From NCBI GenBank assembly GCA_013215285.1, contig JABSRD010000002.1, positions 1-64,000 of the forward strand: 64,000 nt of DNA. Direction: 5' to 3'. Shown here piece after piece: positions 1-7,122 of the stretch; the stretch's first letter is position 1, and the number at the start of each line of letters is the position of its first letter. Under the pieces are notes generated by a model that saw only the letters and a list, made by a program, of their open reading frames with translations, was not told the DNA's origin and made no database searches. The DNA comes from Candidatus Nitrosopumilus sp. GTDB taxonomy: Archaea; Thermoproteota; Nitrososphaeria; Nitrososphaerales; Nitrosopumilaceae. Both the position numbers and the translations under genes were made by a program.

Positions 1-1
1 G

Positions 2-418
2 ACACAGCCAACTGGAAACATGAGGGCCACAAACTATAGGTTCATGCCTCTGATCAGGATGGCTTGTACCTGTATTGGAGCAGGAGATTGGAATGTAAAT
101 GAGATGATAAAAGAAGTCAAAAATGGCTATCTGATTTCAAACATGAAAGTACCATCAATTGACATGAAACGATACAATTGGAGTATTTCATGCCAATACG
201 CACAAAGAATTGAGAACGGAGAGATTACGGATCTGCTAAGAGATGTAATTGTTATGGGCATAGCCCCAGAATTTTTTGAATCAATTGATGCTTGCGGAAA
301 TGATTTTACAGTAAGACCAATTACCAATTGTGGAAAAGGAGATCCCATGCAATCAATGATAATGGGAAATGGTGGACCATCAATACGAGGAATTGCAACA
401 GTAAAGAGTGTAAATTAG
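2..418 (+). CDS. tldD: TldD/PmbA-family metalloprotease, C-terminal part (5' end outside window)
   Basis: The open frame enters from the window edge with no stop (reading T-Q-P-T-G-N before the first Met at 20), so this is the last ~138 codons of a longer gene. The NMRA-N-Y-R-F-M segment, the later FESIDACGNDF stretch and the G-x-GDPMQ glycine-rich end match the C-terminal domain of TldD/PmbA proteins. These are zinc-dependent peptidases known in bacteria for microcin maturation and CcdA degradation; the archaeal substrate is unknown. The zinc-binding part lies outside the window. The gene is followed after 3 bp by a DNA glycosylase gene on the same strand, so they are probably cotranscribed. 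The family call is confident; the physiological role is not. Confidence 0.8.
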   Translation, partial: TQPTGNMRATNYRFMPLIRMACTCIGAGDWNVNEMIKEVKNGYLISNMKVPSIDMKRYNWSISCQYAQRIENGEITDLLRDVIVMGIAPEFFESIDACGNDFTVRPITNCGKGDPMQSMIMGNGGPSIRGIATVKSVN

Positions 419-421
419 AAA

Positions 422-1015
422 ATGAAAAAAAAATTAGAAATAGTAAAACAAAATGTCATAAAATGTATAAAGTGTGATCTTTGTAAAACAAGAACTAATT
501 CAGTTCCAGGTAAAGGGAATTTTCAATCAAATGTAATCTTTGTTGGAGAAGCACCTGGAAAAAATGAGGATAAAACAGGTGAACCTTTTATTGGAATTGC
601 AGGAAAAAAACTTACAATTGCACTAGAAGAAGCAGGGATTACAAGAGATGAAGTATATATTACAAATATTGTAAAATGTAGACCTCCAAATAACAGAGTT
701 CCAAGCAATATAGAAAGAAATACATGTCAAGAATATCTTAAAGAAGAAATTTCCATAATCAAACCAAAAATAATTTGTATTTTAGGAAATACTGCATTTA
801 ATTCAATTTTAGGAGGTTCTGAAATCACAAAATTTAGAGGAAAGGTAGCACGAAAAAATAATCTATTGTATTTTATTACAATTCATCCAGCTGCTACAAT
901 ATACAATCAAAAATTGGTTGGGGTGTTGAAAGAAGATATTATAAAATTATTTAATTTAATCAGAGAATTAAAAAATGATAAAGATATCACAGTAGACATT
1001 GAATATACTTCCTAG
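422..1015 (+). CDS. udg: Family 4 (4Fe-4S) uracil-DNA glycosylase
   Basis: Removes uracil produced by cytosine deamination and so starts base excision repair. The 197-aa length is normal. Visible family marks are a GEAPG motif at residues 42-46, a G-x-PFIG-x-AG segment near 53-61, the KCRPPNNR loop near 85-92 and an HPAA motif near 155-158. Four cysteines fit the iron-sulfur cluster ligands: Cys18, Cys21, Cys86 and Cys102. The start is the ATG directly before a run of Lys codons. The gene follows tldD by 3 bp and overlaps the next glycosylase gene by 17 bp, so the two repair enzymes look translationally coupled. Confidence 0.92.
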   Translation: MKKKLEIVKQNVIKCIKCDLCKTRTNSVPGKGNFQSNVIFVGEAPGKNEDKTGEPFIGIAGKKLTIALEEAGITRDEVYITNIVKCRPPNNRVPSNIERNTCQEYLKEEISIIKPKIICILGNTAFNSILGGSEITKFRGKVARKNNLLYFITIHPAATIYNQKLVGVLKEDIIKLFNLIRELKNDKDITVDIEYTS

Positions 1016-1559
1016 AGAATTTTATTTTCAAGATACAGTTAGTGTTGCAAAAAATCTTCTTGGAAAAAGAATCGTGAGAAAGATTGGAAGACATAAGATG
1101 ACTGGCATTATCACAGAAACTGAGGCATATAGGCATAAAGATGACTCTGCAAGTCATGCCTTTAGAAAAATTACTGAGAGAAACAAAGTAATGTTTGGGG
1201 ATGTTGGTATGGCTTATGTCTATTTTACATATGGAATGCATTATTGCTTTAATGTAGTAGCAAAACACCCTAAAATCAAAGCTGGTGCAGTTCTTATTCG
1301 TGCAATCGAACCTGAAAAAGGAATTAAAATGATGCAAGAAAATAGAAAAATTACAAATTTAAAAAATCTTACAAATGGGCCTGCAAAATTGACTCAAGCA
1401 TTAGCGATAACAAAAGAACAGTATGGAGTGGATTTAACAAAAAATTCAAAATTATTCATCACAGAAGGGATAAAAAAATCTGAAGAAATTTTTACAAACC
1501 CTAGAATTGGAATTAAGGAATCTACGGATAAATTATGGAATTTCAAAATTAAAATTTAA
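999..1559 (+). CDS. mpg: 3-methyladenine DNA glycosylase (AAG/MPG family)
   Basis: Excises alkylated or deaminated purines such as 3-methyladenine and hypoxanthine. The protein is 186 aa, normal for the family. Recognisable marks are the opening LPREFY segment, AKNLLGK near residue 18, TETEAY near 40 (containing the catalytic Glu region), DSASHAF near 49-55, the MFGDVGMAYVYFTYGMH block and the VLIRAIEP segment. It overlaps the upstream UDG gene by 17 bp in another frame and ends overlapping the convergent DedA-like gene by 4 bp. Together with UDG it forms a small base-excision-repair unit. Confidence 0.92.
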   Translation: MNILPREFYFQDTVSVAKNLLGKRIVRKIGRHKMTGIITETEAYRHKDDSASHAFRKITERNKVMFGDVGMAYVYFTYGMHYCFNVVAKHPKIKAGAVLIRAIEPEKGIKMMQENRKITNLKNLTNGPAKLTQALAITKEQYGVDLTKNSKLFITEGIKKSEEIFTNPRIGIKESTDKLWNFKIKI

Positions 1560-2089
1560 TTTTCTTCTTCTTCGTTATTTTCATCCAAAGTCCAAGGGGC
1601 AAATTTTGCCATTATTCGTTGCCAATCTAATTTTAAAAGCAAAATAATGATTGCAGTCATTATTGCCGCAAAAATAGCAATCCCAATGTAAACAGGTGTA
1701 GTGTCATCAACATTTTCCAAGAAAGGTTCTACGAAAGACAATCCAACATAGTGTGAAATAAAGACTATGATATAGCTAAGAACAATTTTACCAGTAAGTG
1801 TTGCAACAAAAAATCTTTTGGGGTTATACTTTGCAAGTCCTAATGGGATAAATATAATATCATCAGGCATAGGGGTTGCTGCAGCAACAAATGCAGCCGC
1901 CGCACCATATCTTTTAACTAGTCTTTCAAACGGACGCATTCTCTTTCTAGTTTTTTCATTCATAATTTTTCGACCACCAAAACTAACAAAAAAGATAATT
2001 TGTTTTGCAGCAGTGGCAGTGATGGCAGATAATAATGCTAAAACATGTAGATCATATTGATTTCCAACAGACATTGTAGCAAGTAACAA
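1556..2089 (-). CDS. DedA/VTT-domain membrane protein, N-terminus displaced by an apparent frameshift
   Basis: The 177-aa reading frame from ATG 2089 holds several hydrophobic helices and the Phe-Gly-Gly-Arg-Lys and A-A-A-T-P-x-P segments typical of DedA/SNARE-associated (VTT) proteins, which include lipid scramblases or flippases. Upstream codons in the same frame read FSYSFVPLPGFLLLAT, and P-L-P-G is the conserved N-terminal family motif, yet this frame hits TGA before any start. A normal ATG at 2196 in the next frame reads MEFGDIFPFATDDGYLILD and would join the P-L-P-G segment if one base were added near 2116-2135. The real gene is therefore probably 1556-2196 (about 213 aa), with a 1-nt deletion or sequencing error. 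A VTT paralogue lies divergently at 2452. Confidence 0.7.
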   Translation of the reverse strand: MLLATMSVGNQYDLHVLALLSAITATAAKQIIFFVSFGGRKIMNEKTRKRMRPFERLVKRYGAAAAFVAAATPMPDDIIFIPLGLAKYNPKRFFVATLTGKIVLSYIIVFISHYVGLSFVEPFLENVDDTTPVYIGIAIFAAIMTAIIILLLKLDWQRIMAKFAPWTLDENNEEEEN

Positions 2090-2196
2090 AAATCCAGGTA
2101 ATGGAACAAAGGAATAAGAGAACCAAAGAAATTGACTAAATCTAAAATAAGATATCCATCATCTGTAGCAAATGGAAAGATATCACCAAACTCCAT
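2090..2196 (-). other. Out-of-frame N-terminal segment of the DedA-like gene
   Basis: From ATG 2196 the frame encodes about 30 residues (MEFGDIFPF, then an acidic and hydrophobic segment ending near F-F-G-S). It then runs out of frame relative to the membrane protein. The distance from 2196 to the Met at 2089 is 107 nt, one short of a multiple of three, so a single missing base explains the break. Confidence 0.55.
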
Positions 2197-2451
2197 AAAT
2201 CAGACTATTTTTAGGCGGTATTTAATGAAAACTGCTACTTTTGAGGATCAAAAATATTAAACAATTTTAAATATTTAGATTCAAATTTAGAAATTTCATA
2301 TTTATACAGATTGGTGTTATTTAATATCAAAACTTAAAAAAATTCTCAAAGAAGAGATAAAATAATTGTAAATTGAAGGAAAACCAAATGGAAATTAGAT
2401 ATCTCAAAAACTATGATATAATGATTTGTTCAAAATGGGGTTAAATCAATT

Positions 2452-2958
2452 ATGAGTTATGAATTATTTATGGAGTATTATCAACAGGCCCAAGAAATTC
2501 TAGCTAATAATACATTTCAAGAATATGGCATAATTGGTTTATTCCTTAATTCGTTATTGTCAGCTACTGCATTACCATTACCAACTGAAATTCTTACATC
2601 AGCTTTATTGATAGGTGGTGAAAATATTATTTTGGTAGGGAGTGTATTAGTTGTTGGGTCTACAATTGGAGGAGTGTTAAATTATTTTATTGGATTTGGG
2701 GGGAAAAAATTATTCAATAAATTCAAGAAAACAAAAAACGAAAAACAAGATGAACACAAAAAGAAACATAATAAATTACTAGATAAATTTGGCTGGAGTG
2801 CAATATTTTTTGCTGCATGGATTCCAGTGATAGGTGATTTGATTTTAATTTCTGCAGGTGTACAAAAAATGAAGTTTAGTAAATTCTCAATCTTCATGAT
2901 ATCAGGTAAAATAGTTAAGACAGTTATTGTAGTGGCAGGATTAGGAACGTTATTTTAA
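2452..2958 (+). CDS. DedA/VTT-domain small membrane protein
   Basis: A 168-aa protein of the SNARE-associated/VTT (DedA, YqaA-like) family. It shows an amphipathic N-terminal helix, a re-entrant segment containing A-L-P-L-P-T-E near residues 41-47 (the family P-x-P-x-E-x motif), a glycine-rich second helix, a central Lys-rich cytoplasmic loop, the F-A-A-W-I-P-V-I-G-D motif near 122-131 and a final helix. Family members act in membrane lipid translocation or envelope maintenance; the substrate here is unknown. It is divergent from the DedA-like gene ending at 1556. A TATA-like element (TGATATAATG, 2414-2423) lies about 33 bp before the ATG. Confidence 0.8.
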   Translation: MSYELFMEYYQQAQEILANNTFQEYGIIGLFLNSLLSATALPLPTEILTSALLIGGENIILVGSVLVVGSTIGGVLNYFIGFGGKKLFNKFKKTKNEKQDEHKKKHNKLLDKFGWSAIFFAAWIPVIGDLILISAGVQKMKFSKFSIFMISGKIVKTVIVVAGLGTLF

Positions 2959-2989
2959 GAAATATTCTAATAAAAATAACACAAATACA

Positions 2990-3142
2990 AATATCAATAG
3001 TGTGATTAAATCAAATTTTAACAGGTAAAATATCATGAACATATAATTGAAACATCATTAAAAATTTTAAAATATCAAGTAAATTTTGGAGAATGTATCA
3101 TTTTTTTTTCGATCATAATAGAACAATATCATTAAAATATCA
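2990..3142. promoter_or_regulatory. Cluster of five AATATCA heptamers upstream of the 3163 gene
   Basis: Identical heptamers begin at 2990, 3029, 3071, 3125 and 3136, all in the same orientation, in the ~200-bp spacer before the small gene at 3163. Spacings are 39, 42, 54 and 11 bp. The spacer is very AT-rich, but five exact copies exceed what I would expect by chance (roughly 0.1). This could be a regulator binding array. No regulator is identified. Confidence 0.3.
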
Positions 3143-3162
3143 TCTTTTTACAACTCAAATAG

Positions 3163-3537
3163 ATGGCAAAAAAAGATTTTGAGTATATTTGTAATTCCAT
3201 AGCCAGCATAAGCCCATTTATCAGATTTGTGGGGGTAATTGGCGATAGAGGGGAACTGTTAGCCTACAATAGAAGGACAGAGTTGATTCCACTGTTAAAT
3301 GAAAAGAACACACATTTCCAATTTTCACATATTGCGATGAAGACAGATTTGGAAGGATTTTTTGATAAAAATCTAGGTGAGATTGAATTTGTTTGGGAAG
3401 AAAGAAAGAAAGTGCAAACCATTTCTTTTGCAGTTAAAAAATCACGAGTATGGGTATCTATTGATAAAAAAGTGATCAGATCAGAAATGTTGAGAATTAT
3501 TGACGTATGTTTACCAATTGTTAAAAAATATTCTTAG
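3163..3537 (+). CDS. Conserved small thaumarchaeal protein (DUF6659-like)
   Basis: A 124-aa soluble protein opening with a Cys-containing helix (FEYICNSIASI), then I-R-F-V-G-V-I-x-x-R-G-E-L-L-A near residues 20-34, and a beta-rich C-terminal half. The pattern resembles thaumarchaeal proteins grouped as DUF6659, which I recall as roadblock-like in outline. That assignment is from memory and is tentative. It has no operon partners: the spacers are ~200 bp upstream and ~290 bp downstream. The upstream spacer holds five AATATCA copies. No function can be assigned. Confidence 0.6.
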   Translation: MAKKDFEYICNSIASISPFIRFVGVIGDRGELLAYNRRTELIPLLNEKNTHFQFSHIAMKTDLEGFFDKNLGEIEFVWEERKKVQTISFAVKKSRVWVSIDKKVIRSEMLRIIDVCLPIVKKYS

Positions 3538-3824
3538 ATATTGAAGTATACCTATTATGGGATTAATTTAGATTCATTAAGTATGACTGATGGTCTAAAA
3601 CATATTTTAGAACATAAAAAGAAAACACAAGAATAAATTATTTGTAAAATATTACCATAAAAATATGAAAAGGTAGATTCTATTCAGTAATTAGTTGGGC
3701 ATATTACTTTTAGAAAATATTAGTTATGAAAAATTTACAAAGTAAAATCAATGAAAATGTAAAAATAGATTAGAAAAGAGTCACTCAAAAATATGTATAA
3801 ACCATATCTTAATTCAAGATTAAA

Positions 3825-4763
3825 TTATTTTTCATCTTCATAGAGCCAACACCTAACGTATCCAGTTTTTGTTTTAAATTTAGGAGGGAGTTCTTTACAT
3901 TTTTCAAATGCTTCTGGACATCTATCTATAAATCTACATTCTGTTGGTGCGTCAAGTAAACTTGGAGGAATACCTTTAATGTATTTTGGAATGTTTCCTT
4001 TTAGAGTCGGAATAGATTCTAAAAGTCCTTTAGTGTAAGGATGCTTTGGGTTTTTGTAAATCTCTTCAGAAGAACCAAGTTCTACCATTTGTCCACCATA
4101 CATGATTCCAATTTTATCGGCAATTTCAGATAAAACTGCCAAATCGTGCGTAATTAACATTAAAGACATGCCAGTTTTTTTCAGAGTTTTCAGTAAATTC
4201 ACAATTTGAGCTTGAATAAGAACATCAAGTGCAGTAGTAGGTTCATCAGCTATCACAAATTTTGGTTTTAAAATTAATGCCATAGCAATTACTACTCTTT
4301 GTTTCATACCTCCACTTAGTTCATGTGGGTATTTTTTTAAAACAAGTTTATCTAAACTTACAGAAGTAATAGCATCTAAAATTGCTTGTTTATAGTCTCC
4401 ATGAAAATTATGTTGTTTTAAAATTTCAAGAAATTGTTCATTAATAGTAAAAACTGGATCTAATGCATTCATTGCACCCTGAAAAATCATAGAAATTTGT
4501 TTCCATCTATATTGTTCATTAAAATCAGATTCAGACATATCTAAAAGGGAGTTGCCTTCAAAAATTATTTTACCAGTAGTTGTACCACCAGAAAGCATTC
4601 GTATAAGGGATAACCCCAAGGTGCTTTTTCCACATGCACTCTCACCTGCAATTCCTATTGAAGTTCCAGAGCCTAATTCAAAATCTACATCATCAACTGC
4701 ATAAACAGGTCCTTTTGATGAATCATATCTAGACGATAGACCACTAACAATTAGAAATGTCAT
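3825..4763 (-). CDS. Oligopeptide/dipeptide-type ABC transporter ATP-binding protein (OppD/DppD family)
   Basis: The 312-aa protein is a complete ABC ATPase. Walker A is GESACGKST (residues 40-48), with Ala where the family usually has Gly. The Q-loop lies in MIFQGAMNALDP, the signature is LSGGMKQR, Walker B plus D-loop is VIADEPTTALD and the switch His is in LITHDLAVL. The C-terminal Opp/Dpp extension with C-R-F-I-D-R-C-P-E-A and later Cys residues is present; in characterised relatives it can bind an Fe-S cluster. No permease, binding protein or second ATPase is adjacent, so the partners must be elsewhere. A TATA element at 4786-4795 predicts a leaderless transcript. Confidence 0.85.
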   Translation of the reverse strand: MTFLIVSGLSSRYDSSKGPVYAVDDVDFELGSGTSIGIAGESACGKSTLGLSLIRMLSGGTTTGKIIFEGNSLLDMSESDFNEQYRWKQISMIFQGAMNALDPVFTINEQFLEILKQHNFHGDYKQAILDAITSVSLDKLVLKKYPHELSGGMKQRVVIAMALILKPKFVIADEPTTALDVLIQAQIVNLLKTLKKTGMSLMLITHDLAVLSEIADKIGIMYGGQMVELGSSEEIYKNPKHPYTKGLLESIPTLKGNIPKYIKGIPPSLLDAPTECRFIDRCPEAFEKCKELPPKFKTKTGYVRCWLYEDEK

Positions 4764-4785
4764 ATTAATTCTAGAATCAAACTAG

Positions 4786-4795
4786 GATTTTTATC
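4786..4795 (-). promoter_or_regulatory. TATA box of the ABC ATPase gene
   Basis: GATAAAAATC on the minus strand is centred about 27 bp upstream of the ATG at 4763, the spacing expected for a leaderless archaeal mRNA. Confidence 0.45.
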
Positions 4796-4806
4796 TTACA
4801 CTAAGG

Positions 4807-4814
4807 GATATAAA
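4807..4814 (+). promoter_or_regulatory. TATA box of the NusA-like/aspS operon
   Basis: GATATAAA lies about 36 bp before the ATG at 4847. The predicted transcription start near 4836 would leave a leader of roughly ten bases. Confidence 0.45.
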
Positions 4815-4846
4815 CAACATTATCAGAACGATAAAAGTTGATTCAA

Positions 4847-5362
4847 ATGAAACTGCCAATTTGCTATTTTGATGCAAAAAATAATGTTCTTTGTCCTCAA
4901 TGTGAAGGAAAGGTGGATTCAGGAATACTCACACAAGCAGATGTAGACGCATCAATTATTCTTGCAAATATAGCAAAATCAAATAATGAAGTTAAAGATT
5001 TTACATTATACTCATGTAAGGAATTTGAAGGGAATTTTGTACTATCACTTGCAAAAAATGACATCATGAAAATTAGGCAAAGTCGTACCATGTACAGATT
5101 ACTTCAAGAGCAATTCAAAGGGAAAATTTGGCTAGTAGAGGCAGAGGAAACAGACAATAAATTCATTGAAGACCTGTTTTTCCCTACCAAGATTTTATCA
5201 ATTAACTCAGTTTGGGCACCAGGAGGGGTTCAAAAAACAAGAGCTGTAGTATCAGGTAAATGGACACAAAGATTTCCCATAGATACTAAAAAAGTGATAC
5301 AGATTGTTAAAAATGCCCGAAACCTTGACATTGAGATAGAATTCGAGGATAAAAGACAGTGA
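4847..5362 (+). CDS. Archaeal NusA-like KH-domain protein (putative transcription elongation/RNA-binding factor)
   Basis: A ~171-aa protein starting MKLPICYFD and carrying CPQCEGKVDSG, the short Cys-pair head typical of an archaeal KH-domain family annotated as NusA-like. A KH-type RNA-binding fold follows, and a second basic domain ends with DIEIEFED. The frame also permits a TTG at 4838, but the ATG at 4847 matches the family N-terminus and suits the TATA position, so I use it. The first Cys of the usual zinc pair appears replaced (C-Y-F-D), leaving Cys at positions 6, 16 and 19. The stop is 6 bp before aspS, so the two are an operon linking RNA metabolism with tRNA charging. The molecular role in archaea is not settled. 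Confidence 0.7.
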   Translation: MKLPICYFDAKNNVLCPQCEGKVDSGILTQADVDASIILANIAKSNNEVKDFTLYSCKEFEGNFVLSLAKNDIMKIRQSRTMYRLLQEQFKGKIWLVEAEETDNKFIEDLFFPTKILSINSVWAPGGVQKTRAVVSGKWTQRFPIDTKKVIQIVKNARNLDIEIEFEDKRQ

Positions 5363-5368
5363 AATAGT

Positions 5369-6655
5369 ATGGTTTTTGTAAAAACTCATGATATCGCAGA
5401 ACTGACATCTGAATTAATTGGAAAACAAGTAGTGTTAGGTGGTTGGATTGAAGATCTTAGAAAATTAGGAAAAATGACATTCATTACTTTACGTGATGTA
5501 TCAGGAATTTCACAAATAATTGTAAAAGGGGAATTAAATGAAAATTTAGGAGAAATTAATCGTCAAAGTGTTGTAAGTGTAAAAGGGATAGTACAAGAAA
5601 CTAAAGCAAGAGATTTTGCTTTTGAAGTAAAAGCTGAAGAAATAGAAGTTTTAGGAAAAGCAATCCATCCATTACCAGTTGATCCTATTGGTAGATTAGA
5701 AAGTAATATCGATACAAGACTTAACCATCGTGCATTAGATATGCGAAATCAAAAAACAGCTTCAATTTTCAAATTAAGACACCATGTATTACAAGCATTA
5801 CGAAAAATATTATCAGAGAAAAAATTCATAGAAATCACCACCCCAAAAATCATTGGGAGTGCAAGTGAAGGTGGAGCAGATCTTTTTTCATTAGATTATT
5901 TTGGAAAAACAGCATATCTTGCACAAAGTCCACAATTATACAAAGAACAAATGACAATTGGGTTGGAAAGAGTTTTTGAGATTTCAAATTTTTACAGAGC
6001 AGAAAATTCTCATACAGGTAGACATCTAACTGAATTTACTAGTATCGATATTGAAGCAGCATTTATGGATTATGATGATGTCATGGATGTTTTAGAATAT
6101 TTAGTAATTGAGGTGTACAAATTTGTATCAGAGAATTGTAAAAAAGAACAAGAGGTAATTGGGCATACCATAGAGGTTCCATCAACACCATTTGAGAAAA
6201 TTACTTACAAACAATGCATTGAGGAATTAAAAAAAGAAGGTGAAAAAGTAGAGTTTGGGGATGATTTAATGGATGCACATCTCAGAATTATTGGAAAAAA
6301 TCATCCAGGATTTTATTTTTTAACTGACTGGCCAATGAAATTAAAACCATTTTACATTAAAGAAAAAGATGATGATGCAACATTATCACGTTCCTTTGAT
6401 TTACAATATGGATTTCTTGAATTATCTTCAGGTGGAACTAGGCTTCATGATTCAGAATTACTAAAAACAAGATTAAAGGAACAAGGATTAGATCCAATAC
6501 AATTTGAAGATCATCTCAAGACATTTGATTGGGGAATGCCTCCACATTCAGGATGGGGAATGGGATTAGATAGATTGATGACCGTATTAATTGGAATTGA
6601 TAATGTCCGCGAAGTAGTATTGTATCCAAGAGATCCTGATAGACTTAGACCATAG
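5369..6655 (+). CDS. aspS: Aspartyl-tRNA synthetase (archaeal type)
   Basis: Charges tRNA-Asp with aspartate, and possibly tRNA-Asn if non-discriminating, which I did not resolve. At 428 aa it has the archaeal/eukaryotic length without the bacterial insertion. Visible are the N-terminal OB-fold anticodon domain (GGWIEDLRKLGKMTFITLRD), class II motif 1 (FIEITTPKI), motif 2 around YRAENSHTGRHLTEFTSID, and motif 3 near the end (GWGMGLDRLMTVLIG). It follows the KH-domain gene by 6 bp and probably shares its promoter. Confidence 0.95.
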   Translation: MVFVKTHDIAELTSELIGKQVVLGGWIEDLRKLGKMTFITLRDVSGISQIIVKGELNENLGEINRQSVVSVKGIVQETKARDFAFEVKAEEIEVLGKAIHPLPVDPIGRLESNIDTRLNHRALDMRNQKTASIFKLRHHVLQALRKILSEKKFIEITTPKIIGSASEGGADLFSLDYFGKTAYLAQSPQLYKEQMTIGLERVFEISNFYRAENSHTGRHLTEFTSIDIEAAFMDYDDVMDVLEYLVIEVYKFVSENCKKEQEVIGHTIEVPSTPFEKITYKQCIEELKKEGEKVEFGDDLMDAHLRIIGKNHPGFYFLTDWPMKLKPFYIKEKDDDATLSRSFDLQYGFLELSSGGTRLHDSELLKTRLKEQGLDPIQFEDHLKTFDWGMPPHSGWGMGLDRLMTVLIGIDNVREVVLYPRDPDRLRP

Positions 6656-6693
6656 TAATTCAGATTTTTATTGCATAGTATTCACATCAAATC

Positions 6694-6942
6694 ATGATTG
6701 AACCAAGTGATGCAAAAAAAGTTGTAGAAGTAATTGGGAATAATCTGATAGGAGTATCACATGATTCAAATAATTTCCAAAAATTACCAGATTCTTTTTG
6801 GGGTTATTTTGCAAGAGGTCATGATAAAAAAGGTACATTTGGAGTGATCATCACATATTCTGAAGACGGAAAAGACGTTGATGAGTTAATCAAAATGTAT
6901 GAAGAATGGGCAAAAAAGAATAAAACTGCAAAATTAGAATAA
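6694..6942 (+). CDS. Small hypothetical protein
   Basis: An 82-aa soluble protein without recognised motifs. It has an N-terminal helix (SDAKKVVEVIG), a hydrophobic beta centre containing G-T-F-G-V-I-I-T-Y and a C-terminal acidic/basic helix. Codon use and length fit the small orphan proteins common in thaumarchaea. It is 38 bp downstream of aspS and ends directly against the convergent zinc-ribbon gene. Function unknown. Confidence 0.6.
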   Translation: MIEPSDAKKVVEVIGNNLIGVSHDSNNFQKLPDSFWGYFARGHDKKGTFGVIITYSEDGKDVDELIKMYEEWAKKNKTAKLE

Positions 6943-7074
6943 TTACTTGGTTCCACTCAAAAGTTTACGATAACCTTCACACTCTTTGCAAACAGGTTTT
7001 CCCTTGTATTTTGGATTACCAGTGGTGATTTTGAGTGTGGCTGTGGCAATTTTACATATACAACATACTACCAT
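6943..7074 (-). CDS. 43-aa Cys4 zinc-ribbon-like microprotein
   Basis: The frame from ATG 7074 to TAA 6943 encodes MVVCCICKIAT, then a basic central stretch, then KPVCKECEGYRKLL and a short tail. Two C-x2-C pairs (Cys4/Cys7 and Cys29/Cys32) would bind one zinc ion. An AT-rich TATA-like element near 7095-7105 lies about 27 bp upstream. The convergent gene stops exactly where this one ends, with no gap. The size and Cys spacing suggest a real small zinc-binding protein; its partner (nucleic acid or protein) is unknown. Confidence 0.65.
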   Translation of the reverse strand: MVVCCICKIATATLKITTGNPKYKGKPVCKECEGYRKLLSGTK

Positions 7075-7122
7075 TTAGAATGTAGTAAAAAATCTAATTA
7101 ATAAAAATTGGGATTGTTATTT

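Noticed and set aside
3793-3824. Plus-strand TATA-like sequence facing into the end of the ABC gene
   Set aside because: It would give only an antisense transcript; no open frame or conserved element follows, so chance in AT-rich DNA is sufficient.
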